Below, one piece after another: positions 27,629-36,851 of a DNA stretch of 64,000 nucleotides. A program made the translations under genes and the position numbers. Source of the DNA: Poseidonocella pacifica. Its GTDB lineage: Bacteria; Pseudomonadota; Alphaproteobacteria; Rhodobacterales; Rhodobacteraceae. The stretch spans positions 992,001-1,056,000 of the forward strand of contig NZ_FOJU01000001.1 in NCBI RefSeq assembly GCF_900111875.1, written 5' to 3'. Within the stretch, counting starts at the first letter, position 1. The number at the start of each line of letters is the position of its first letter. The notes under the pieces are model-generated. The model did no database searches and was not told the DNA's origin. It saw only the letters and a program-made list of their open reading frames with translations.

Positions 27629-29587
27629 ATGGCCGACGATCTCCTCTCCGCCACCGATCACGGCGACTATAACGCCTCCCAGATCGAAGTGCTCGAAGGG
27701 CTCGAACCGGTGCGCAAACGCCCCGGCATGTATATCGGCGGCACCGACGAACGGGCGCTGCACCACCTTGTCGCAGAAGTGCTCGACAACTCGATGGACG
27801 AGGCCGTCGCGGGCCATGCGAACCGGATCGAAATCACGCTGAATGCCGATTATTCGGTTGTCGTACAGGACAACGGGCGCGGCATCCCGATCGACCCGCA
27901 CCCCAAGTTCCCCGGCAAATCCGCGCTGGAGGTCATCCTGTGCACGCTCCATGCGGGCGGGAAATTTTCCGGCGATGCATACGAGACTTCGGGCGGCCTG
28001 CACGGTGTTGGTGCCTCGGTCGTCAATGCCCTGTCGGATTCGATGGTGGTGCAGGTCGCGCGAAACCGGGAATTGCATGAGCAGAAATTCTCCCGCGGTA
28101 TTCCGCTCGGCCCGGTGGAAAAGGTCGGTCAGGCCCCCAACCGCCGCGGGACCACCGTGACCTTCCACGCCGACGAGCAGATTTTTGGCCACCACCGGTT
28201 CAAGCCCGCGCGGCTGTTCAAGATGGTGCGCTCCAAGGCCTATCTCTTTTCCGGGGTCGAAATCCGCTGGAAGACCTTCGTTGATGATGGCGAAACCCCG
28301 ACGGAGGCGAGCTTTCATTTTCCGGGCGGTCTCTCGGACTATCTGACCGAAACGCTAGGCTCGGCCAGCACCTATGCCGACCGCCCTTTTGGTGGCACGG
28401 TCGATTTCAAGGAGAAATTCTCCACTCCCGGCAAGGTCGAATGGGCGATCAACTGGACCCCCTCCCGCGACGGGTTCATCCAGTCATACTGTAACACCGT
28501 CCCAACCCCCGAGGGTGGCACCCACGAGGCGGGCTTCTGGGCCGCGATCCTCAAGGGCATCCGCGCCTATGGCGAACTGGTGAACAACAAGAAGGCCGCG
28601 CAAATCACCCGCGAAGATCTCATTACCGGGGGCTGCGCGCTCGTGTCCTGTTTCATCCGGGAGCCGGAATTCGTGGGCCAGACCAAGGATCGTCTGGCCA
28701 CCACAGAGGCGCAGAAACTCGTTGAGCAATCCGTGCGGGATCACTTCGACAACTGGCTGGCCGCGGATACCAAATCGGCGGGGTCGATCCTCGACTTCCT
28801 CATCCTGCGGTCCGAAGAACGGCTGCGCCGCCGGCAGGAGAAGGAAACCGCGCGCAAGACGGCAACCAAGAAACTTCGCCTGCCCGGCAAGCTGGTGGAT
28901 TGCAGCGCGACAAGCCGCGAGGGCACGGAGCTTTTCATCGTCGAGGGCGACTCGGCGGGCGGTTCGGCCAAGATGGCGCGCAACCGCAAGACCCAGGCCC
29001 TGCTCCCCCTGCGCGGCAAGATCCTGAACGTGCTTGGCGCGGCCTCCTCCAAGCTCGGCTCCAACCAAGAGATCAGCGATCTCAGTCAGGCGCTCGGCGT
29101 TGGCCTTGGCACGCGGTTCAACATCGACGACCTGCGGTATGACAAGATCATCATCATGACTGACGCCGACGTTGACGGCGCGCATATCGCCTCGCTGCTC
29201 ATGACGTTCTTCTTTACCCAGATGCGCCCCATGATCGACGCGGGCCACCTCTACCTCGCCTGCCCCCCGCTCTATCGCCTGACCCAAGGAGCGCGGCGGG
29301 TCTATTGCCTCGACGAGGAAGAGCGTGACGCATGGTTCGAGAAGGGCCTCGGCGGCAAGGGCAAGATTGATGTTTCCCGCTTCAAGGGCCTTGGCGAAAT
29401 GGATGCCAAGGATCTCAAGGAAACGACGATGGATCCCAGCAGCCGCAAGTTGATCCGTGTGACAATCGACGAAGACGAGCCCGGCGAAACCGGCGATCTG
29501 GTCGAGCGGCTGATGGGGAAAAAGCCAGAACTGCGGTTTCAGTACATTCAGGAAAACGCGCGCTTCGTAGAAGAGTTGGACGTCTAG
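27629..29587 (+). CDS. parE: DNA topoisomerase IV subunit B
   Basis: ParE is the ATPase subunit of topoisomerase IV, which unlinks daughter chromosomes. The 652-residue product has the GHKL ATP-site motifs EVLDNSMDEA, DNGRGIP and GGLHGVGASVVNAL, and the TOPRIM part EGDSAGGSAKMARNRKTQAL with PLRGKILNV and MTDADVDGAHI. Motif wording (EGDSAGGSAKMARNR) and length fit ParE rather than GyrB, which has a longer C-terminus. ATG 27629 is chosen over one 31 codons earlier because family similarity begins there and AAGAGAG precedes it. parC is not in the window. Confidence 0.95.
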   Translation: MADDLLSATDHGDYNASQIEVLEGLEPVRKRPGMYIGGTDERALHHLVAEVLDNSMDEAVAGHANRIEITLNADYSVVVQDNGRGIPIDPHPKFPGKSALEVILCTLHAGGKFSGDAYETSGGLHGVGASVVNALSDSMVVQVARNRELHEQKFSRGIPLGPVEKVGQAPNRRGTTVTFHADEQIFGHHRFKPARLFKMVRSKAYLFSGVEIRWKTFVDDGETPTEASFHFPGGLSDYLTETLGSASTYADRPFGGTVDFKEKFSTPGKVEWAINWTPSRDGFIQSYCNTVPTPEGGTHEAGFWAAILKGIRAYGELVNNKKAAQITREDLITGGCALVSCFIREPEFVGQTKDRLATTEAQKLVEQSVRDHFDNWLAADTKSAGSILDFLILRSEERLRRRQEKETARKTATKKLRLPGKLVDCSATSREGTELFIVEGDSAGGSAKMARNRKTQALLPLRGKILNVLGAASSKLGSNQEISDLSQALGVGLGTRFNIDDLRYDKIIIMTDADVDGAHIASLLMTFFFTQMRPMIDAGHLYLACPPLYRLTQGARRVYCLDEEERDAWFEKGLGGKGKIDVSRFKGLGEMDAKDLKETTMDPSSRKLIRVTIDEDEPGETGDLVERLMGKKPELRFQYIQENARFVEELDV

Positions 29588-29633
29588 CCAACCGCGCCCG
29601 AAAAAGCCTGTGCACAAGAGTGTATGCCGCCGT

Positions 29634-29662
29634 GTCATACGAAAGTCATACACATGTCATAC
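29634..29662 (+). repeat. Three 11-bp-spaced GTCATAC repeats (Pho-box-like)
   Basis: GTCATAC occurs at 29634-29640, 29645-29651 and 29656-29662, that is, three times with an exact 11-bp period, in the gap between the convergent parE and cytochrome genes. Read as 7+4 units the array is GTGTCAT-ACGA-AAGTCAT-ACAC-ATGTCAT, which is the layout of a PHO box (direct CTGTCAT half-sites, 4-bp spacers). An inverted GTATG at 29622-29626 lies just upstream. No gene start is nearby on either strand, so the target is unclear. Confidence 0.6.
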
Positions 29663-29675
29663 GCGCCAAAACCAC

Positions 29676-29716
29676 AGATCGGGCGCGGCCCGCAGTCCAC
29701 GGTCAGCGCCCGATCT
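29676..29716. terminator. Bidirectional terminator-like hairpin between parE and the cytochrome gene
   Basis: An 11-bp perfect inverted repeat (AGATCGGGCGC 29676-29686 with GCGCCCGATCT 29706-29716) encloses a 19-base loop. Short T runs lie on both outer sides (GGTTTT after it on the plus strand, GGTTTT after it on the minus strand), as expected for a shared terminator of two convergent genes. Confidence 0.7.
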
Positions 29717-29732
29717 CTGACAGGTTTTCGGC

Positions 29733-30134
29733 CTATTGAACCTGAATCGCCTGTAGGTATTCCGCGATGGCCACGAGCCGTTCCGGGGTCGGCGTCACGA
29801 TACCCTCGCCCGTCTCGATCATCACCGGATCGCCGCCAAGCGCCGCGCCGAATTCGGGCATCTCGCGGCTGAAATGATCCCCGCGCGTATAGCCGTCGAT
29901 CGTGCTCAGAACATGGGTTTCGGGAAAGACCCCGCCGTTTCGCGCAGTCAGCCGTGTCAGATCGGGCGGGGCCACATCGAGGTGACCCGCCAGCGCCCCC
30001 TCCCCGTTCGCGGCCGCGCCATGGCACCCCGAGCAGTTTTCCAGAAAGAGAGTTTTTCCACTGATAACAGGGGGTTGAACACACGCAGCCAACGTGGACG
30101 CGGCGCCGATCAGGGCCAGTAACGTTCGGGTCAT
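29733..30134 (-). CDS. Cytochrome c lipoprotein, class I
   Basis: The 133-residue product has a lipoprotein signal (LLALIGAASTLAAC, cysteine at about residue 18) and one haem c site, CSGCH, followed by GAAANGEGALAG and a distal Met in SREMPEFGAALG. It is therefore a small membrane-anchored electron carrier on the periplasmic side. ATG 30134 starts the signal peptide directly; the longer frame adds 26 residues before it. About 80 bases upstream is a good FNR-type site, so low oxygen may control it. The redox partner is not evident locally. Confidence 0.87.
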   Translation of the reverse strand: MTRTLLALIGAASTLAACVQPPVISGKTLFLENCSGCHGAAANGEGALAGHLDVAPPDLTRLTARNGGVFPETHVLSTIDGYTRGDHFSREMPEFGAALGGDPVMIETGEGIVTPTPERLVAIAEYLQAIQVQ

Positions 30135-30211
30135 CCTCGGAATTCTCCTGCCAACAGCCCGGTTCATCCGGTGCCTTATGTCTAGTGTCGCAGCCACTAT
30201 GACGCCGGGCA

Positions 30212-30225
30212 TTGACCTCGATCAA
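30212..30225. promoter_or_regulatory. FnrL/CRP-FNR type binding site upstream of the cytochrome gene
   Basis: TTGACCTCGATCAA fits the rhodobacterial FnrL consensus TTGA-N6-TCAA perfectly and the FNR consensus TTGAT-N4-ATCAA with one mismatch. It is centred 84 bases upstream of the cytochrome c ATG and about 118 bases from bamD. Control of the cytochrome gene by low oxygen is the simplest reading. Confidence 0.65.
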
Positions 30226-30336
30226 GCGTGAAATTCGCCGTGCCGATAAGGCGTTTTGCACCGGAATTTTCTGTGCTAGACCCTTGCCGAACAGGTGGGC
30301 GGGGCAAGCCGCTCGCGATGCAAGACAGGTGGGCGA

Positions 30337-31170
30337 ATGGCAGGCAGCGCAGGGGTTAGGGCAGGCTTGGCAGCATTGGTACTGGCGGGACTGACCGCAT
30401 GTGGAACCACGACGCCAACGGTGCCGCTGGAAAATTACACGGCCAGAGAAATCTTCCAACGCGGCGAATTCGAGAATGCACGCGGCAAAGCGGATCAGGC
30501 CGCCTACTACTTCGGTGAAGTGGAACGGCTCTATCCCTATTCGGATCTGGCCAAGCGCGCCTTGATCATGCAGGCCTTCTCCTATCATCGCGATACGGAT
30601 TACGATAACAGCCGCGCCGCCGCTCAGCGCTATATCGACTTTTATCCCGCCGATGAGGATGCCGCCTATGCGCAGTATCTTCTGGCGCTCAGCTATTACG
30701 ATCAGATCGACGAAATTGGCCGTGATCAAGGGCTTACGTTCCAGGCGCTACAAGCGCTCAGGACGGTCATCGAAGAATATCCAGACAGCGAATATGCCCA
30801 GTCCGCTATTCTCAAGTTCGACCTCGCCTTCGATCATCTCGCCGGCAAGGAAATGGAGGTAGGCCGCTATTACCTCCGTCACAAGCACTATGCCGCCGCC
30901 GTCAAACGGTTCCGCGTGGTCGTCGAGGATTTCCAGACGACAACCCACACGCCCGAGGCCCTGCACCGTCTGGTCGAGGCATATCTCTCGCTCGGTCTGA
31001 CGGATGAGGCACAGTCCGCCGGCGCAATTCTGGGGCACAACTATCAGGCCACCGAGTGGTACAAGGACAGCTATGCCCTTCTGACCGGACAGGGCCTTGA
31101 AACACGCGCATCGGGCGACAATTGGCTATCGAAGATCTACCGTCAGGTCGTGCGCGGGGAATGGCTCTGA
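30337..31170 (+). CDS. bamD: Outer-membrane protein assembly factor BamD
   Basis: BamD is a lipoprotein of the BAM complex that folds beta-barrel proteins into the outer membrane. The 277-residue product has a lipoprotein signal (GLAALVLAGLTAC) and then tetratricopeptide-type repeats: TAREIFQRGEFENARGKADQ, YYFGEVERLYPYSDLAKRAL, RYIDFYPADEDAAYAQYLLA, and FDLAFDHLAGKEMEVGRYYL. ATG 30337 (MAGSAGVRAG) puts the signal peptide first; 14 more residues are possible upstream. It is followed by recN after 23 bases, the usual alphaproteobacterial order, but lpxC, the normal upstream neighbour, lies 14 kb away. Confidence 0.93.
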   Translation: MAGSAGVRAGLAALVLAGLTACGTTTPTVPLENYTAREIFQRGEFENARGKADQAAYYFGEVERLYPYSDLAKRALIMQAFSYHRDTDYDNSRAAAQRYIDFYPADEDAAYAQYLLALSYYDQIDEIGRDQGLTFQALQALRTVIEEYPDSEYAQSAILKFDLAFDHLAGKEMEVGRYYLRHKHYAAAVKRFRVVVEDFQTTTHTPEALHRLVEAYLSLGLTDEAQSAGAILGHNYQATEWYKDSYALLTGQGLETRASGDNWLSKIYRQVVRGEWL

Positions 31171-31193
31171 CGCAGCGAGTTCGAGGTCACTGA

Positions 31194-32843
31194 ATGCTGC
31201 GAACGCTAGAGATCCGGGACATGCTGATCATCGACCGTCTGGATCTTGCATTCCGGCCGGGCCTCAACGTCTTGACCGGCGAGACGGGCGCGGGAAAGTC
31301 CATATTGCTTGAGGCTCTGGGCTTTGTGCTCGGCTGGCGCGGGCGTGCCGAGCTGGTTCGCACGGGCGCAGAGCAAGGCGAGGTTCTGGCCGAATTCGAC
31401 CTGTCGCCGGGGCATCCGGCGCGTCATGTTCTTGCCGAAGCCGGTCTGCCCGTTGAGGATACGCTGATCCTGCGCCGCACCAACGGCGTGGATGGCCGCA
31501 AGACCGCTTTCGTCAATGATCGGCGGGCTTCCGGTGCCGTGCTGCGTCAACTTTCCGCGACATTGGTAGAGCTTCACGGCCAGCAAGACGATCGCGGCTT
31601 GCTTGATCCCAGAGAGCACCGGCGGTTTCTCGACACCTTCGGTCGGCTTGGCCCGCAGATCGAGGCGCTTCGCGACGACTGGACCGCGCTGTCACGGCTT
31701 CGGCGCACGGTTGCCGACGCCGAAGCCGCGCGCGAGGAACGCGAAACCGAAGAAGCCTACCTGCGCCACGCGATCGACGAGATTACCGCGCTCGATCCCC
31801 GTGAAGGCGAAGAGGACGAACTGGACGCCAAGCGCCGCCTGATGCAGCGCGCCGAAAAGATCGGAGAGGATATCTCCCGCGCTGCCGACGTGCTCGGCAG
31901 CGGTGGCGCCGAAGGGTCATTGGCCACGGCGATGCGCTGGCTTGAAGGGGTCTCCGAGGCGGCTGACGGGCGGCTGGATGGCGCGTTGGATGCCCTATCG
32001 AGAACGATGATCGAGCTTGATGACGCCACCGCATGTATCCGCGACTGCTTGGAAGCGCTTCAATTTGAACCGGCGGCTCTGGAACAGGCGGAAGAGCGGC
32101 TATTTGCACTGCGCGCCCTCGCGCGCAAGCATCAGGTTCAGGCCGATGCCTTGGCGGAGCACGGGACCACCCTGTCTGAGCGCCTCGCCACTCTCGAAGG
32201 AACCGAGGCGGATCTTGCGAGGGACCAAAAGGCCTTGAAGGTCGCAGAGGCGCGCTATGCCGAGAAGGCGGCGGCGCTGAGCGCTGCGCGAGCCGAGGCA
32301 GCACGATCCCTCGACGCGGCGGTCCGTGGTGAGCTTGCTCCGCTGAAGATGGATCGCGCGCACTTCGAAACTACAATCACACCGGCGGACCCGGGGCCGG
32401 AGGGTGTCGACGCCGTGGCGTTCACCGTCGCCACAAACCCCGGCGCGCCGGCGGGCCCACTCGCCCGCATTGCATCCGGCGGGGAACTCAGCCGTTTCCT
32501 GTTGGCCCTCAAAGTCTGCCTTACCCGGGATTCAGACGGGCTGACCCTCATTTTTGACGAGATCGACCGGGGCGTTGGCGGAGCGACTGCGGATGCCGTC
32601 GGTCGGCGCCTCGCCGCCCTTGCCGATCCGGGCCAAGTGCTCGTCGTGACACACTCACCGCAGGTCGCCGCGCTTGGGGCGCATCACTGGCGGGTCGAAA
32701 AACAAGTCACCGACGGGCAAACCCGCACCAGCGTTATTCCTCTGTCGCTCGATGAGCGCACAGATGAAATCGCCCGTATGCTCGCAGGCGATGTGATCAC
32801 TGCCGAAGCGCGCGCTGCCGCCCGCTCTTTGCTCAATGGCTAA
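31194..32843 (+). CDS. recN: DNA repair protein RecN
   Basis: RecN is an SMC-like ATPase that acts at double-strand breaks. The 549-residue product has the Walker A loop GETGAGKS (about residues 29-36), the Q-loop-like VELHGQQDDRGLL, a long coiled-coil middle (about 160-370), the signature ASGGELSRFLLALK and the Walker B region LIFDEIDRGVGG, then VTHSPQVAALG with the switch His. It is complete. It follows bamD closely and is convergent with the ClC gene, 28 bases apart. Confidence 0.95.
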   Translation: MLRTLEIRDMLIIDRLDLAFRPGLNVLTGETGAGKSILLEALGFVLGWRGRAELVRTGAEQGEVLAEFDLSPGHPARHVLAEAGLPVEDTLILRRTNGVDGRKTAFVNDRRASGAVLRQLSATLVELHGQQDDRGLLDPREHRRFLDTFGRLGPQIEALRDDWTALSRLRRTVADAEAAREERETEEAYLRHAIDEITALDPREGEEDELDAKRRLMQRAEKIGEDISRAADVLGSGGAEGSLATAMRWLEGVSEAADGRLDGALDALSRTMIELDDATACIRDCLEALQFEPAALEQAEERLFALRALARKHQVQADALAEHGTTLSERLATLEGTEADLARDQKALKVAEARYAEKAAALSAARAEAARSLDAAVRGELAPLKMDRAHFETTITPADPGPEGVDAVAFTVATNPGAPAGPLARIASGGELSRFLLALKVCLTRDSDGLTLIFDEIDRGVGGATADAVGRRLAALADPGQVLVVTHSPQVAALGAHHWRVEKQVTDGQTRTSVIPLSLDERTDEIARMLAGDVITAEARAAARSLLNG

Positions 32844-32871
32844 GCTGCGCCCACGGCGCTGCGAATGACGC

Positions 32872-34560
32872 TCAGGAGTGTTCTTCGGCTGCCGCAGCTG
32901 CGAGCGCGCGATTATAGACCTTGAGCGAATCCACATGGAACAGCGCCCCAAGCAATTCAGGCGGCGCATCGTCTCCATCGGTCAGGGGAACGACCGGCAG
33001 GACCGAGACGCCGGCTTCCTCAAACTGTTTCAGCGCGGTGTCCAGTGTCGCATTCCCGTCGATGTAGACTCCCTTGCGAACAAGCTCCCAGCAGCGCTCT
33101 TCCTCTGCTGATCCGGCCTCCAGCTTGCGCATTACGGCCGCGACCCGGAACATGCCCAGCAAATAGGCCTGCGGCCCCGCCGCCAGATGCACCCTCTTGC
33201 GCGCGAGTTGCGTCAGGAAGAAGGAGCGCGTCACAAGCTGCGCGGACACGGATGTAGAGATGGACACCGAGAGCATGACCGCGAGCCCCGTCTGCCAGTC
33301 CCCCGTCAGTTCGAACACGATGAGCGTGGTGGAAATTGGCGCGCCAAGGACCGCAGCAGCCACCGCCCCCATTCCGGCAAGCGCATAGAGCGTGTGACCG
33401 CCCGAGACATCAGGAAACAGCCCCGTCGCGATCAACCCGAAGGTCAGTCCGGTCAGCGCGCCAACCATCAGCGAAGGGGAAAACACCCCGCCCCCCATAC
33501 GCCCCCCGATGGTAATCGCCACGGCGACGACCTTCACGATCGCAAAGATCAGCGCCTCCCGCAGGGGCAGTTGACCGGTCAGGGCCGAACTGGTCGTCTC
33601 ATACCCCACCCCGATAATATGGGGGAAAAAGATCGCAATCGCCCCAAGTAACGCCCCAGCCAGCGCGGGACGCACCCAATCGGGTAATCCAAGGCGCTTT
33701 TGCAACTGACTCTCAACATCGTCCGCCCAAAAGATCGAGCGCATCATCACGGCGGCCACGACGCCGCAGACCAGCCCAAGGATCAGGAACGCCGGCAACT
33801 CGACATAGAATTCCAAAGCAGTGGTGCCCGGAAGGACGAATTCCGTCACATCCCCGAATGCGAGGCGGTTGATCACCGTCCCCGCCGCGCTCGCCACGAC
33901 GATGGGCGCGAGTGCGTGCAACGCAAAGTGCCGCAACACCACTTCGAGCGCGAAGAGTGCTCCGGCGATGGGGGCATTGAAGCTGGCGGAAACGGCGGCG
34001 GCAACAGCACACCCCAAAAGATCGCGCCCCCGGATGGCGTCCGCCTTGAAGAGGTCAGCGATCCAGCTTGAAATCATCGCAGCGAGGTGCACAACTGGCC
34101 CCTCGCGCCCCGAACTGCCCCCTGTGGAAAGGGTAATCCACGATGCGACGGCAGAGGCCACACCGGCCTTGCGCTCCACCCGGCCCTCGCGCAGCGCAGC
34201 GCCCTCGATCACATCGGCCACAGAGCGTACCCGGCCATCAGGGGTCCAGAGATAAAGAACGATGCCCACAGCGGTACCGCCGAGCATCGGGATCACGAGA
34301 ATCCAATACCATTCGAGCGTCGCCGCAAAGGAGTGAAGCTGCAGGACATCCTCGGTGCCGTAAACCGTGGTCTGTAACCAGTCGATCCCGCGCCGAAAGA
34401 TGAGCGCGGCAAACCCCGCCGCCGTTCCGATGATCAGAGCGAGAATCCAGACCCCGACCTGCTCCGGCCCCGAACGCCAAAGCGCACGCGCACCCCGAGA
34501 ACAGGCCTGCCTGAAGGTTGCATCGACGAGACGAAAAGGCGCTTCACGCGGGTCTTGCAT
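32872..34560 (-). CDS. clcA: ClC-family chloride transporter with C-terminal CBS region
   Basis: The 562-residue product is a ClC chloride channel or Cl-/H+ antiporter. It has about 12 membrane segments and the selectivity motifs GGSSGREGPVVH (the gating Glu is present, so proton coupling is possible), GAPISTTLIVFE and the central GRMGGGVFSPSLMVGA. The last 120 residues (from about 445) look like a CBS-type domain pair remnant: MRKLEAGSAEEERCWELV, and DTALKQFEEAGVSVLPVVPL. ATG 34560 is the only start close to the first helix. It is convergent with recN. Confidence 0.9.
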   Translation of the reverse strand: MQDPREAPFRLVDATFRQACSRGARALWRSGPEQVGVWILALIIGTAAGFAALIFRRGIDWLQTTVYGTEDVLQLHSFAATLEWYWILVIPMLGGTAVGIVLYLWTPDGRVRSVADVIEGAALREGRVERKAGVASAVASWITLSTGGSSGREGPVVHLAAMISSWIADLFKADAIRGRDLLGCAVAAAVSASFNAPIAGALFALEVVLRHFALHALAPIVVASAAGTVINRLAFGDVTEFVLPGTTALEFYVELPAFLILGLVCGVVAAVMMRSIFWADDVESQLQKRLGLPDWVRPALAGALLGAIAIFFPHIIGVGYETTSSALTGQLPLREALIFAIVKVVAVAITIGGRMGGGVFSPSLMVGALTGLTFGLIATGLFPDVSGGHTLYALAGMGAVAAAVLGAPISTTLIVFELTGDWQTGLAVMLSVSISTSVSAQLVTRSFFLTQLARKRVHLAAGPQAYLLGMFRVAAVMRKLEAGSAEEERCWELVRKGVYIDGNATLDTALKQFEEAGVSVLPVVPLTDGDDAPPELLGALFHVDSLKVYNRALAAAAAEEHS

Positions 34561-34653
34561 GACAGGTCCTTGACCAAGACCCAGTTCATCCGGGCCCGTT
34601 TCTCCCGTCTAATCCATGACTTGCGAGAGGTGAAGCATCCCGCGCATCAAAGC

Positions 34654-34998
34654 TCAGAGCTGTTCGACGGCAATCTCGTCACGCGGATAAAAGGCGACGT
34701 GGCCCGCAATCCGTGAAACTTCGTCCTTGGGCGATTCATAGCTCCAGGCAGCATTCTCCAAGGTGAAGCTCTTGAGTTCAATGGAGAAATAGCTGGCATC
34801 GCCCTTGTGGGGGCATGTCGTACGATGATCAGTCGGCTCCAGAAAAGCCATCGCCAGATCACTGCGGGGGAAATAGATGACAGGGGGCAGATCACCCTCG
34901 GACAACTCCAGCGCGGATGAGCTTTCACCCAACACGGCACCGCCTGCCCGCACGACCCAAGTGCCTTGCAACTCGCGGATCCGGATCTCGACTGTCAT
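34654..34998 (-). CDS. DUF427 domain protein
   Basis: The 114-residue product is a DUF427 protein, a small beta-rich fold of unknown function. Family landmarks are ELQGTWVVRAGGAVLGES, PPVIYFPRSDLAMAFLEPTD, CPHKGDASYFSI and AAWSYESPKDEVSRIAGHVA. It stands alone between the ClC and aminopeptidase genes, with its own promoter region in the 56 bases upstream, where a short inverted repeat ATGAC-GTG-GTCAT (35040-35052) could be a regulatory site. Confidence 0.9.
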   Translation of the reverse strand: MTVEIRIRELQGTWVVRAGGAVLGESSSALELSEGDLPPVIYFPRSDLAMAFLEPTDHRTTCPHKGDASYFSIELKSFTLENAAWSYESPKDEVSRIAGHVAFYPRDEIAVEQL

Positions 34999-35054
34999 GA
35001 ATGCACCCCCGTTTGTTTTCCTCGTTCCTGCCCGTTCTATATGACGTGGTCATG

Positions 35055-36839
35055 TCACAGCGGGGCGGAAGCTTCGTTTAACCACAGTTGCGCACGCTTG
35101 CCCAGACTTGGCCCGATTTTCCCGCGCACCTGCTCATGATAGCTGTCAATCCATGCAATTTCAGCACGGCTCAGAAGATCGCTCAGGATCAAACGTCGAT
35201 CAAGAGGCGCCCAAGTCAGAGTCTCAAAGGAGAGCATGCGGCGCTTTGAATCGGCACCGTCTATCACCGGCGCAGGTTCCACCACGACGAGGTTCTCGAT
35301 GCGTATCCCAAAGGCGCCTTCGCGGTAATAGCCGGGCTCGTTAGAGACGATCATGCCGGGGCGCAGCGGAACTTCGGACGCGCGGGAAATCCGCTGAGGC
35401 CCCTCGTGAACAGAAAGATAAGCGCCGACCCCGTGGCCGGTGCCATGATCGTAATCCTGCCCCGCCATCCACAGGTGAATCCGCGCGAGGGGATCGAGAT
35501 CCCGCCCGCTGAGGCCCTCGGGCCAACGCGCGCGGCTGATCGCGATCATACCCTGTAGCACACGCGTATAGGCGACCTGCATCTCGTGGGTCGGCCGGCC
35601 GATGGCTATGGTCCGGGTGATATCGGTGGTCCCGTCGAGATACTGCCCGCCGCTATCGACAAGGAGCAGTTCACCGGCGTTCACCGCGCGATCCGTTTCC
35701 TCCGTGACGCGATAGTGCACGATGGCGCCATGTGGGCCCGCACCGGCGATCGTCTCAAAGGAGATGTCGCGCAAGGCCCCCGTTTCACGGCGAAACCCTT
35801 CCAGCGCGCGCACCACATCGATTTCGGTGAAGGCACCGGGCGTTTGCTCATCAACCCAAGCGAGGAATTCGCACACCGCCGCACCATCGCGCAGATGCGC
35901 CGCCCGTGCCCCTTCGATCTCGGAATGCGTCTTGCAGGCCCGCGGCAAGGCGCAAGGATCGGGGCCATGGATCGGTTTTGCCAGCGCGTCGGACACAGCT
36001 TGCGGCGCGGTCTTCGGATCGATCCGAACGCCCCCATCGAGCGCGTTCAGCGCGGGAATGAAGGCATGAGGCGGGTACAACTGTACGCCCGGCCCCAGAT
36101 TGACCTCTTCGAACTTGTTCGGGTCCGCGAACAGGTCGAGCTGCCCGCTGCCATGCAAAACCGCCATTGCCTGCACCACCGGAATCCGGGGCAGATCCGC
36201 GCCGCGGATATTGAGCAGCCAGCAAATCGCATCGGGTTGTGTCAGGATAACCGCCGTTTCGCCCGTCTGCGTCAACGAGGCCGCGCAGGATTCGCGTTTC
36301 TCAGAGGCGCTCCTTCCCGCCAACTCTTCGGGATAGGCAAAGGCCGCGCTTTGGGGCGGCGCAGGCCGGTCATCCCAAATTTCGTCGATGGGGTTTTCCG
36401 TGAGCGGCACCAGATCGGCATGACCTGCAAGTGCTTTGCGAAGCTGTGCAATCTCCTCAACCGTGTGAAGCCATGGGTCAAATCCGATACGGGCCCCGTC
36501 GCGCGCATGATCCCGCAGCCAGTCGCCTAGTCGAACCTCCGGCCAGTCAACCTGCGCAAAGGCGTCCGTGTCCACCTGAGCACGGGCCTGAAGCCGATAG
36601 CGTCCATCGACGAAAACACCCGCGATCTTGGGGAGAACGGCGGCAAAACCCGCAGATCCCGTGAACCCGGTCAGCCACTCGAGCCGGGAATCGCAGGGGG
36701 CGACGTATTCCCCTTGATAGGCATCGGCTCGCGGAACGAGAAAGCCGCCCACCCCAGCAGCCTTGAGCGCCGTCCTCAGCGCTGCGAGCCGTGGCGGCCC
36801 CTGTTCGGGACGGGCTTTGACTTCAAAGTTCTGGAACAT
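35055..36839 (-). CDS. pepP: Xaa-Pro aminopeptidase (M24B)
   Basis: The 594-residue product is the long, three-domain form of aminopeptidase P, which removes an N-terminal residue ahead of proline. Two creatinase-like N-terminal domains (from GGFLVPRADAYQGEYV) precede the catalytic pita-bread domain, whose metal ligands are in LLLVDSGGQYLDGTTDITRT (two Asp), GTGHGVGAYLSVHEGP (His), SNEPGYYREG (Glu) and FGIRIENLVVVE (Glu). All are present. It follows cobT by 12 bases and may be the last gene of a cobS-cobT-pepP transcript. Confidence 0.93.
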   Translation of the reverse strand: MFQNFEVKARPEQGPPRLAALRTALKAAGVGGFLVPRADAYQGEYVAPCDSRLEWLTGFTGSAGFAAVLPKIAGVFVDGRYRLQARAQVDTDAFAQVDWPEVRLGDWLRDHARDGARIGFDPWLHTVEEIAQLRKALAGHADLVPLTENPIDEIWDDRPAPPQSAAFAYPEELAGRSASEKRESCAASLTQTGETAVILTQPDAICWLLNIRGADLPRIPVVQAMAVLHGSGQLDLFADPNKFEEVNLGPGVQLYPPHAFIPALNALDGGVRIDPKTAPQAVSDALAKPIHGPDPCALPRACKTHSEIEGARAAHLRDGAAVCEFLAWVDEQTPGAFTEIDVVRALEGFRRETGALRDISFETIAGAGPHGAIVHYRVTEETDRAVNAGELLLVDSGGQYLDGTTDITRTIAIGRPTHEMQVAYTRVLQGMIAISRARWPEGLSGRDLDPLARIHLWMAGQDYDHGTGHGVGAYLSVHEGPQRISRASEVPLRPGMIVSNEPGYYREGAFGIRIENLVVVEPAPVIDGADSKRRMLSFETLTWAPLDRRLILSDLLSRAEIAWIDSYHEQVRGKIGPSLGKRAQLWLNEASAPL

Positions 36840-36851
36840 GTCTTACCCCGT

